A stretch of DNA of 5,583 nucleotides from Verrucomicrobiota bacterium (GTDB taxonomy: Bacteria; Verrucomicrobiota; Verrucomicrobiia; Opitutales; Seribacteraceae): NCBI GenBank assembly GCA_030830145.1, contig JAURNO010000130.1, positions 1-5,583 on the forward strand. Direction: 5' to 3'. The position numbers were made by a program, and so were the translations under genes. Shown piece after piece: positions 1 to 5,583 of the stretch (its first letter is position 1; each line of letters begins with the position of its first letter). The notes under the pieces are model-generated. The model made no database searches. It was not told the DNA's origin and saw only the letters and a list, made by a program, of their open reading frames with translations.

Positions 1-2141
1 ACCCCGTTGACTTTGGTTTGAACCGCGATGGTGAGCTTTTTGTCTACGATGCCGACATGGAATGGGACATCGGAGCACCCTGGTATCGACCCACACGTGT
101 TAATCATGCCGTATCGGGTGGTGAAAGTGGGTGGCGGGCGACTTCAAAGAAGTGGCGCAAATACTTCCCCGACACCGTTGGCTCGGTTGTCGACGTCGGG
201 CCCGGTAGCCCTACCGGGGTAATCGCGGGTACCAAAGCGAAATTTCCAACTTATTACCGGGATGCCCTCTTTATCTGCGATTGGACTTTCGCCACCATGT
301 ACTCAATCCACCTGAAACCCCACGGATCCTCTTACATTGGAGAAAAACGCGAGTTCATCTCCAACACCAAGGGGTCCCTGGCTCTGACCGACGTCGATGT
401 TGGACCGGACGGCAACATGTACTTCTGCGTAGGGGGCAGGGGCGGACAATCCTACCTCTATCGTGTATCCTACAAGGGTTCGGCTTCCACCGAATTGTCC
501 AAGTTGGACACCACCAGCGAACATGCCAAGGCACGCAAAACCCGTCACATGTTGGAAGATTTTCACGGCCATCCCGACCCCAAGGCACTCGATGCCGCTT
601 GGCCCTATTTGAGCAACCCTGATTACCACTTGCGCTATGCAGCTCGCATAGCCATCGAGTGGCAAGACCCAAAAACTTGGGCCCAAAAGGCATACTCCGA
701 GAAAAACGATCTGGGTGCCATCCACGCCCTGCTCGGCTTGGCACGGTCCGATCTCGATGGGAGCCTGAAACCAAGTATCAAGCGTCTTCTCAAGGTGACT
801 TTCGAAAATTTGGACAAGACAGGCAAACTCGCCCTTATCCGCACCTATGCAGTCGCAATGAGCCGGGGCGGCAAACCGGATGCAGGGCAGATTGAGGCCA
901 TCGGCGAACAATTGGATCCTCACTATCCTGCCAAGGACGATAACTTGAACGAGGAACTTTGCCGATTACTGTGCTACCTCGATCATCCCTCGGTTGTCCA
1001 AAAAACCGTTGCCCTGATGAAGAAAACCAAGGCCAAGATTCCTGATTACGACGCGGAAATCATGAAAAGGAACAAAGGGTACGGAGGGAAAATTCTCAGT
1101 ACCATGGAAGCCGATGCCGCTCCCAACATTCTCAACATCCACTACCTCTTCTGCCTGAAAGACGTGCAGACGGGTTGGACGATGGAACACCGCAAGGCCT
1201 ACCTTGGAGAACTGAAGACCCTCATGACCAAAAAGGGAGGAAACATGTTCACTGGTTACATTCAAAAAATCCGAGAATCCGCGATCGCTTCCGTACCGGA
1301 CAAGGACAAGGCCTCTCTCCAATACCTGATGGGCGAAGTCAAGAGCATCGACCTCGCAACGCTCCCCAAGGCCAAAGGTCCGGGCGTAGCCTGGACGGTT
1401 GATTCCGCCCTCAAGGTACTCAATGAAGAACCCCTCAGCGCAAGGAGCCACGCCAATGGCAAGAAGATGTTCTCCGCCGGGCTCTGCGTCGCTTGTCACC
1501 GCTACGGCAACGAAGGTGGGGGCATCGGGCCCGACTTGACCAATTTGGCCAAGCGCAGCGACTACAAATCAATCCTTGAATCCACCCTCCAGCCCAACCT
1601 GGTAGTTTCCGAACAGTTCGAGCAACACGAACTGACCATGAAGGATGGCTCCTTGGTACTGGGCCGCGTCGTAATGGAAGACAACCACGAGTATGGGCTC
1701 GTCCAATCCGGACTCGAACCCTTGAAGCTCAAGAAAGTTAAGAAGTCGGACGTGGCCTCGAAGAAGGGGTCCAAGATATCTATGATGCCCGGTGGATTGA
1801 TCAACTCGATGAATGCCAACGAAGTGAAGGATCTCGTGGCTTATTTCGTTTCGGGAGGAGACCGCAAGCACAAGGTGTATCGCTCGGGCAAGAAATTGGA
1901 AATTGAATTGCTGAGCGCCCTATACGGCGAAGACGGTAATCCCAAGAAGCAAATGGACGTAAAAAAAGTCATCCAGAAGCAATTGGACGCCTGGCATTAC
2001 GATTTTGCCATTACGAATAAATTGGTGGGCAGAGATCCAGCCGGGGGAATCTTCAAAGTCTTGCACCTCACCTACAAACACAAAGGAAAGACCTTCACCA
2101 AGAAAATCAAAGAGAACGGAATCGTTTCCTTCTACGAGTAA
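1..2141 (+). CDS. PVC-type membrane-bound dehydrogenase with C-terminal cytochrome c domain (5' partial)
   Basis: The frame is open from the window edge (first full codon at 3, reading PVDFGLNRDGELFVYD), so the true start lies upstream; the TTG at 18 is internal. In order, I see the end of a glucose/sorbosone-dehydrogenase-like beta-propeller (about 3-480, with blade-like motifs GVIAGTKAKFPTYYRDALFI and DVDVGPDGNMYF), an alpha-helical HEAT-like region (about 540-1380), and a cytochrome c domain (about 1440-1862). That domain has a CVACH heme-attachment motif at 1485-1499, then GGGIGPDLT, and a SMMPGGL segment (Met codons 1782-1787) offering the likely distal Met ligand. This matches the Pirellula/Verrucomicrobium-type heme-binding domain (TIGR02603), and the whole matches the dehydrogenase family TIGR02604. 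A further domain of about 80 residues closes the protein (1893-2138). Heme c attachment implies export to the periplasm, but the signal peptide is outside the window. The likely role is oxidation of a sugar or alcohol with electrons passed to the heme; the substrate is unknown. Family call is firm, substrate is not. Confidence 0.9.
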   Translation, partial: PVDFGLNRDGELFVYDADMEWDIGAPWYRPTRVNHAVSGGESGWRATSKKWRKYFPDTVGSVVDVGPGSPTGVIAGTKAKFPTYYRDALFICDWTFATMYSIHLKPHGSSYIGEKREFISNTKGSLALTDVDVGPDGNMYFCVGGRGGQSYLYRVSYKGSASTELSKLDTTSEHAKARKTRHMLEDFHGHPDPKALDAAWPYLSNPDYHLRYAARIAIEWQDPKTWAQKAYSEKNDLGAIHALLGLARSDLDGSLKPSIKRLLKVTFENLDKTGKLALIRTYAVAMSRGGKPDAGQIEAIGEQLDPHYPAKDDNLNEELCRLLCYLDHPSVVQKTVALMKKTKAKIPDYDAEIMKRNKGYGGKILSTMEADAAPNILNIHYLFCLKDVQTGWTMEHRKAYLGELKTLMTKKGGNMFTGYIQKIRESAIASVPDKDKASLQYLMGEVKSIDLATLPKAKGPGVAWTVDSALKVLNEEPLSARSHANGKKMFSAGLCVACHRYGNEGGGIGPDLTNLAKRSDYKSILESTLQPNLVVSEQFEQHELTMKDGSLVLGRVVMEDNHEYGLVQSGLEPLKLKKVKKSDVASKKGSKISMMPGGLINSMNANEVKDLVAYFVSGGDRKHKVYRSGKKLEIELLSALYGEDGNPKKQMDVKKVIQKQLDAWHYDFAITNKLVGRDPAGGIFKVLHLTYKHKGKTFTKKIKENGIVSFYE
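1893..2138 (+). other. C-terminal domain after the heme domain, ALYG...DV...GRDPAGG type
   Basis: This stretch encodes the last 80 or so residues of the dehydrogenase, after the cytochrome c domain should have ended at DLVAYFVSGGD. The visible pattern is LEIELLSALYGEDG, then DVKKVIQKQL, then GRDPAGGIFKVLHLTYKH, and finally a short KENGIVSF strand. From memory this resembles a beta-rich module common in PVC proteins and related to the C-terminal DUF3395 region (xYG...DVT...GDPxPGxxKxLxVxYxxxG...ENxxL). No catalytic residues are evident. It may be a binding or packing module. The resemblance is by eye only. Confidence 0.5.
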
Positions 2142-2159
2142 TTTCTACAAAAAACTTTT

Positions 2160-2201
2160 CAAGGGGTTGGCTTCAAGGAAGTTCCTGTGTGAGGCCCCTT
2201 G
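2160..2201 (+). terminator. Possible hairpin after the dehydrogenase gene
   Basis: A perfect 7-bp inverted repeat pairs CAAGGGG (2160-2166) with CCCCTTG (2195-2201), extendable by G-U wobbles on both sides. The 28-nt loop contains a second small palindrome, AGGAA-G-TTCCT (2176-2186). It starts 18 nt after the dehydrogenase stop codon, a typical place for a terminator. No T-tract follows, so it is not a standard intrinsic terminator; it could instead be a 3'-end stabilising structure or chance. Confidence 0.3.
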
Positions 2202-2226
2202 GGTGAGTCGGCAGGTTTCACATAAA
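2199..2226 (+). promoter_or_regulatory. Weak promoter-like pair upstream of the FAD gene
   Basis: TTGGGT (2199-2204) and CATAAA (2221-2226) are separated by 16 bp and match the sigma-70 consensus at 3 of 6 and 4 of 6 positions. Transcription would begin near 2233 and give a leader of about 45 nt before the GTG at 2277. The 135-bp gap after the dehydrogenase makes an independent promoter plausible, but this pair is weak and PVC promoters are not well defined by this consensus. Confidence 0.2.
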
Positions 2227-2276
2227 TACATTCCATCGTTCCAATTTTCTACTTTTAGGATAGGGTTGGGAACATC

Positions 2277-3893
2277 GTGTTGCGCCTAAACGAAGTCAAA
2301 TTGCCCCTGGACCATTCGGAAGAGGAATTGCATGCCGCCGTTGCAGACCGGCTCTCCATCAAGGTGGAGGAGCTGCTCCACTGCAAAGTCTTTCGCCGGG
2401 CCGTCGATGCCCGCAAGCGTTCGGCTATTCAGTTGACCTACACCCTGGACATCGAGGTCAAAGACGAAACGGCGGTTTTGAACGGCAATGAAAAACTCAG
2501 GCAAAGCGGCAGAATCGCTCTCAGTCCGGATACCACTTATCATTTCGTTACCAAGGCGCCTCAGCAACTACAAGGAAGGCCAGTGGTCATCGGTACGGGA
2601 CCCTGCGGGTTGTTCGCGGGGTTGCTCCTGTCTCAAATGGGCTTCAAGCCGATTATTCTGGAGCGCGGAAAAATCGTACGCGAACGCACCAAGGACACCT
2701 GGGGCTTTTGGCGCAAATCCCATTTCAAACCGGAATCGAACGTACAATTTGGAGAAGGTGGAGCGGGGACTTTTTCCGACGGCAAACTATACAGCCAAAT
2801 CAAGGACAAGCGCTACCTGGCCAGAAAAGTTCTGACCGAATTCGTAAAAGCAGGGGCTCCCGAAGAGATACTCTATGTCGCAAAACCCCATATCGGAACT
2901 TTCCGTCTAGTCAGCATAGTCGAAAAGATGCGGGCAAGCATCGAATCCCTCGGCGGGGAATTCCGCTTTCAAAACCAAGTCACTGACCTTGTCGTCGAAA
3001 ACAAACGGGTAGCGGGTGTGAAGCTCGCCAACGGCGAATCGATCTCAAGCGATCACGTCGTCCTCGCAGTGGGACACAGTGCCCGCGACACCTTCCGAAT
3101 GCTTCAGGATCGTAGCGTCTACGTAGAAGCCAAACCATTCTCAATCGGTTTTCGCATCGAACACCCACAGACTCTGATCGACGGTGTGCGATGGGGGGAA
3201 TCGGCGGGACACGAACTCTTGGGAGCCGCTGACTACAAGCTGGTCCATCACTGCAAAAACGGCCGCTCCGTTTACAGCTTTTGCATGTGCCCGGGCGGAA
3301 CGGTCGTGGCCGCCACCTCCGAGGAAGGGCATGTGGTGACCAACGGCATGAGTCAGTATTCCCGAAAGGAACGCAATGCGAATGCGGGCATTGTCGTTGG
3401 CATAACACCGGATGAAGACTATCCGGGGGACGCTTTGGCCGGTATCGACTTTCAAAGGCGTTGGGAAGTTGCCGCCTTCAAGGCCGGAGGCGAAAACTAC
3501 AAGGCCCCCGCTCAAAAGGTCGGAGACTTTTTAGCCGGCAGGCCTTCCACCGATTTGGGGTCGGTCATTCCCTCTTATACGCCCGGCATAACGATGACTG
3601 ACTTAAGTTCCTGCGTTCCCGCCTATGCAGTCGAAGCCATCCGGGAAGCCATCCCGGCTTTCGACCGAAAGATCAAGGGTTATGCCATGAAGGACGCCCT
3701 TCTGACCGGAGTCGAGACGCGAACCTCATCGCCAATACGAATCAAACGCAACGCCGAGTACGAAAGCATCAACACCGGGGGCCTATACCCGGCGGGAGAA
3801 GGAGCAGGTTACGCAGGTGGCATTCTCTCCGCTGCCGTCGATGGGATAGAAGTGGCGGAAGCCGTTGCCAAAAGCATTGTCAAAGGTAGCTGA
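2277..3893 (+). CDS. FAD-dependent oxidoreductase, COG2509 family
   Basis: This is a complete 538-residue flavoprotein. An N-terminal domain of about 100 residues (LRLNEVKLPLDHSEEEL..., rich in charged residues) precedes the FAD-binding Rossmann motif VVIGTGPCG at residues 103-111, followed by an ILERG strand whose Glu would bind the ADP ribose. Other family hallmarks are FGEGGAGTFSDGK (158-170), AVGHSARDTF (264-273), VETRTSSP (479-486) and the C-terminal flavin-contacting GEGAGYAGGI (507-516). Length and order of motifs fit the COG2509 'FAD-dependent dehydrogenase' group, whose reaction is not established to my knowledge. There is no signal peptide, so it should be cytoplasmic. The start is GTG at 2277 or the adjacent TTG at 2280; only a weak GGGA (2268-2271) lies at a suitable distance. 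The gene sits 135 bp after the dehydrogenase and ends 19 bp from the convergent lipoprotein gene, so it is probably monocistronic. Family assignment is strong; function is unknown. Confidence 0.9.
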   Translation: MLRLNEVKLPLDHSEEELHAAVADRLSIKVEELLHCKVFRRAVDARKRSAIQLTYTLDIEVKDETAVLNGNEKLRQSGRIALSPDTTYHFVTKAPQQLQGRPVVIGTGPCGLFAGLLLSQMGFKPIILERGKIVRERTKDTWGFWRKSHFKPESNVQFGEGGAGTFSDGKLYSQIKDKRYLARKVLTEFVKAGAPEEILYVAKPHIGTFRLVSIVEKMRASIESLGGEFRFQNQVTDLVVENKRVAGVKLANGESISSDHVVLAVGHSARDTFRMLQDRSVYVEAKPFSIGFRIEHPQTLIDGVRWGESAGHELLGAADYKLVHHCKNGRSVYSFCMCPGGTVVAATSEEGHVVTNGMSQYSRKERNANAGIVVGITPDEDYPGDALAGIDFQRRWEVAAFKAGGENYKAPAQKVGDFLAGRPSTDLGSVIPSYTPGITMTDLSSCVPAYAVEAIREAIPAFDRKIKGYAMKDALLTGVETRTSSPIRIKRNAEYESINTGGLYPAGEGAGYAGGILSAAVDGIEVAEAVAKSIVKGS

Positions 3894-3912
3894 TTACAGC
3901 CTGCCTGCCGAA

Positions 3913-4401
3913 CTATTGCTTTGGAGGCCTCTTGGATTGAAACTCGGAAAGAACCTCCTGCAAGTTTGAGTAGACCTCGTAGGTCACGGTCTTTCCCTCT
4001 CTGATCAGTTTTGCTTCGCCGCAAGTGTAACAGATCATCAGGTAGTTTTCCTCATCATCCGAGCTCCATGCGATCGCATAGTCGGGATGAAAAGGCCCGC
4101 AATCCTTGGGGGGAACCTTGGGGTCAGGGACGCTGAAGCTATGTTCGACGAAAAGCAAGTTCATCAAACGATCCCGGATTTCACCACTCGCCTTGACCTT
4201 TGGTTCGTAAAACCAATGACCTTTTATTTGCCTGATGTCCTCCCTTTTCCTTTCCTTTTCAAAGGAAGGGTTTTCACGACCGGGGTGAGGAAGGCCCTCA
4301 TAAACATACAAGTCATCCGTCTTTTTGAGAGATTGGAAAACCGATTCCTGACAACCGGCAAACAAAAATACGATTGTTAACGGGAACAGGAGGCTTTTCA
4401 T
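3913..4401 (-). CDS. Small putative lipoprotein with EGLPHP and CGPFHPDY...CYTC motifs
   Basis: This is a 162-residue protein with a lipoprotein signal: basic MKS, a hydrophobic stretch at residues 4-15, and the lipobox FAGC with the acylated Cys at 17. Phe at the -3 position is less usual than Leu but tolerated. The mature part carries YEGLPHP (residues 34-40), a basic linker, GHWFYEP (61-67), KDCGPFHPDY (99-108) and ICYTCGEAKLI (123-133). Cys101, Cys124 and Cys127, perhaps with His105, could form a metal site or a disulfide. I recall similar small hypothetical lipoproteins in Planctomycetes and Verrucomicrobia with the same motif order, some perhaps with His after the second CxxC cysteine; this is memory, not a search. 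The gene begins 18 bp after the DUF1080 stop codon and has no Shine-Dalgarno sequence, so it is probably translated as the last gene of that operon. No function is assigned; it likely sits in the outer membrane or periplasm. Confidence 0.8.
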   Translation of the reverse strand: MKSLLFPLTIVFLFAGCQESVFQSLKKTDDLYVYEGLPHPGRENPSFEKERKREDIRQIKGHWFYEPKVKASGEIRDRLMNLLFVEHSFSVPDPKVPPKDCGPFHPDYAIAWSSDDEENYLMICYTCGEAKLIREGKTVTYEVYSNLQEVLSEFQSKRPPKQ

Positions 4402-4419
4402 GATAAGAAGGGTGGAGCC

Positions 4420-5067
4420 CTACTTCAAGGGCGTGACCTTGATGTTTCGAAACCAGACGGGTTGCCCGTGATACTGCAGTCCGAGATGACCGGTCCTGGG
4501 AAGATCCTTGAGGGCGGTCTTGAATTTGTTTTTCGAACCGTCCGGGTTTTTGCGGGGCTCCTTCCAGTCATCGATGTCAACGTCGATCACTGATTTGCCA
4601 TTGAGAACCACTTTGATCGAGGGGCCCTTGCAGGTTACTTCCATAGAATTCCAATCCCCCTCCGGTTTGCCCGCGGCAACCGTGGGCTCCTTGGCGTCAT
4701 ACAAGGACCCAACAATATGTTTCCCGCCGTAAATGCCAGGAGATGCGATCTGGATTTCGAACCCGCCCTGCACCGCATTTTTCGGATCGCTCCTAAAAAA
4801 TAGTCCGCTGTTCGCCTTGGCAGAGGTCTTGTATTGCAAACTGATTTTAAAATCCCCGAATTTTTCCTGAGACCAGATGATTCCACCCGGTGTTTCCGAA
4901 GGGGAAAGAATACCTTTCTCAAGAACCCAATGCTTGTTCAGGTTGAGCGTCTTGGGCGTCAACAAATCGATTTGCTTGCCGGCAAAGGCAAGCATGCCCG
5001 ACATGCAGAACGCGAGGAGTAAAAGAAGGCATCTGGGGATAAGAAAGTTTGTTTTTGTGGTATTCAT
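4420..5067 (-). CDS. Secreted DUF1080 (3-keto-disaccharide hydrolase-like) protein
   Basis: This is a 215-residue protein with a Sec signal peptide: basic N-region, hydrophobic core LLLLLAF (residues 14-20), and an AFA site giving likely cleavage after residue 29. The rest is a single concanavalin-like jelly-roll domain of the DUF1080 type (PF06439), shown by FGDFKISLQYKTSAKANSGLFFRS (about 70-93, abridged family signature NSGLFFR), FEIQI (103-107), GSLYD (120-124), WNSMEVTCKG (139-148), LNGKSVIDVD (155-164) and the closing GHLGLQYHGQPVWFRNIKV (193-211). Pfam names the family 3-keto-disaccharide hydrolase; many members are untested and some may only bind glycans. The protein should act in the periplasm or outside the cell. 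No in-frame ATG, GTG or TTG lies close upstream of 5067, so this start is firm despite the lack of a Shine-Dalgarno sequence. Its ATG overlaps the stop of a 22-codon ORF, and the lipoprotein gene follows after 18 bp, which supports operon expression. The family call is strong; the enzymatic activity is inferred. Confidence 0.9.
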   Translation of the reverse strand: MNTTKTNFLIPRCLLLLLAFCMSGMLAFAGKQIDLLTPKTLNLNKHWVLEKGILSPSETPGGIIWSQEKFGDFKISLQYKTSAKANSGLFFRSDPKNAVQGGFEIQIASPGIYGGKHIVGSLYDAKEPTVAAGKPEGDWNSMEVTCKGPSIKVVLNGKSVIDVDIDDWKEPRKNPDGSKNKFKTALKDLPRTGHLGLQYHGQPVWFRNIKVTPLK

Positions 5068-5132
5068 AGCGGTTGAGTAAAGGCGAAACCGATGAGTTTG
5101 TCTAGGCGGATTCCCAAGACAGGTTTGATCAT
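5064..5132 (-). CDS. Possible 22-aa coupling ORF ahead of the DUF1080 gene
   Basis: On the minus strand an ATG at 5132 opens a 22-codon frame (begins MIKPVLGIRL, ends FAFTQPL) whose TGA at 5066-5064 overlaps the DUF1080 start as ATGA. The ATG lies 5 nt after the stop codon of the alpha/beta hydrolase gene, so it fills the gap exactly. Such an arrangement can couple translation of the downstream gene, which has no Shine-Dalgarno sequence of its own. An AAAAGG stretch sits directly against the ATG, too close to act as its ribosome site. A frame this short stays open by chance about one time in three, so this is a candidate only. Confidence 0.25.
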   Translation of the reverse strand: MIKPVLGIRLDKLIGFAFTQPL

Positions 5133-5137
5133 CCTTT

Positions 5138-5583
5138 TCAGGGGGTTGAACGTTGGATCATGAATTCGATCAACTCCGTTGACTTGAAGAACCCGTCGAC
5201 CACTTGGTGTCCCTTGCCCGGCACGACCTCGACCTTGGCTTCTCCACCCAGTTTCCGGTAACGCTCGGCCACCACCGCGCTGTTCTCTTCGAGCGGAACA
5301 ACCCGATCGGAATCACCATGCACGATGCAGATGGGCACCTTGGCTTTGGCAAGGCCGACCAGATGATTGATCGGGTTATGCTCATCGACAACCCCGGAAA
5401 AGGTATCCCGATCCATCCCGAAATCCGCCAGGGTCGGCCCGAGGTTTCGCTTCATCGGCCAACTGCGCAGATTCAGAACCGGGTAGATACCGGCAAAGCC
5501 CCCTACCCTCTTTGGGTTCCTGACCGCCCAGCTTAGCATCATCAAGCCCCCCCGGCTCTGTCCGAGAAGAACCGGTTTTTTCG
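5138..5583 (-). CDS. Alpha/beta hydrolase, prolyl-oligopeptidase / dienelactone-hydrolase-like (N-terminus outside window)
   Basis: The frame is open at the right window edge and shows 147 C-terminal residues of an alpha/beta-hydrolase-fold enzyme. The first visible residues are KKPVLLGQSRGGLMML, which contain the nucleophile elbow GQSRGG (Ser codon 5557-5555). The acid loop HGDSDRVVPL holds the likely catalytic Asp (5308-5306), and GKGHQVVDGF holds the catalytic His (5209-5207), so the full Ser-Asp-His triad is present and the enzyme is probably active. The frame runs straight through the ATG codons near 5542 into the nucleophile elbow, so those are internal and the real start is beyond the window. 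The cap and substrate region are missing, so esterase, peptidase or acetyl-xylan-esterase-like activity cannot be separated. Export cannot be judged. Downstream, DUF1080 begins after 70 bp on the same strand, suggesting a shared transcript. A run of seven C on the plus strand (5547-5553) encodes the Gly-Gly of the elbow and reads in frame. Confidence 0.85.
   Translation of the reverse strand, partial: KKPVLLGQSRGGLMMLSWAVRNPKRVGGFAGIYPVLNLRSWPMKRNLGPTLADFGMDRDTFSGVVDEHNPINHLVGLAKAKVPICIVHGDSDRVVPLEENSAVVAERYRKLGGEAKVEVVPGKGHQVVDGFFKSTELIEFMIQRSTP

Noticed and set aside
18..20. TTG as the start codon of the dehydrogenase gene
   Set aside because: The same frame is open to the window edge and encodes propeller-like sequence before this codon, so the TTG is an internal Leu.
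303..923. Long antisense frame of 206 codons opposite the dehydrogenase
   Set aside because: Composition is typical of an antisense shadow, with no recognisable domain, and it lies fully inside a well-supported gene.
966..1499. Antisense frame of 177 codons opposite the HEAT/heme region
   Set aside because: No domain, signal or plausible start; it mirrors the codons of the cytochrome gene.
2005..2289. Plus-strand frame of 94 codons spanning the dehydrogenase end and the intergenic gap
   Set aside because: It overlaps two clear genes in another frame, and its low-complexity Lys/Ser-rich translation looks like a shifted reading.
3868..3924. Inverted repeat CCAAAAGCA / TGCTTTGG across the convergent stop codons
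   Set aside because: The stem has a bulge and a loop of about 40 nt, with no T-tract, so it does not support a bidirectional terminator.
5547..5553. Run of seven C (G on the coding strand) in the hydrolase gene as a slippage or phase-variation site
   Set aside because: The frame is correct through the run and encodes the expected Gly-Gly of the nucleophile elbow, so it is a constrained motif rather than evidence of slippage.

Overview
The window looks like ordinary chromosomal DNA from the PVC superphylum, most likely Verrucomicrobiota or Planctomycetota. The evidence is family content: a propeller/HEAT/cytochrome c dehydrogenase ending in the Pirellula/Verrucomicrobium-type heme-binding domain, a secreted DUF1080 protein, and a small Cys-bearing lipoprotein with an EGLPHP motif. 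Moderate GC, a dense layout and near-absent Shine-Dalgarno sequences are compatible with this. No taxon below superphylum can be supported. I see no rRNA, tRNA, CRISPR array, transposon or integrase gene.

Left part, plus strand. Positions 1-2141 hold the 3' portion of a large exported cytochrome c dehydrogenase whose N-terminus lies outside the window. A 135-bp gap follows, with a possible hairpin and a weak promoter-like pair. Positions 2277-3893 hold a complete FAD-dependent oxidoreductase of the COG2509 type, probably cytoplasmic and probably transcribed on its own.

Right part, minus strand. Three genes read leftward and probably form one operon: an alpha/beta hydrolase (5583-5138, N-terminus cut by the window edge, Ser-Asp-His triad visible), a Sec-exported DUF1080 / 3-keto-disaccharide-hydrolase-like protein (5067-4420), and a 162-aa lipoprotein (4401-3913). 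The 70-bp gap between the first two is filled by a 22-codon ORF whose stop overlaps the DUF1080 start as ATGA. The operon converges on the FAD gene with only 19 bp between the stop codons.

How the genes may work together is inference. The cytochrome dehydrogenase and the DUF1080 protein belong to families that PVC bacteria use in large numbers, probably for periplasmic breakdown and oxidation of sugars or polysaccharides. The hydrolase and lipoprotein would fit an envelope-centred degradation unit. The COG2509 flavoprotein has no evident link to it. I found no clearly new system. The most notable points are the Cys/His pattern of the lipoprotein, the small coupling ORF, and the C-terminal domain after the heme domain.
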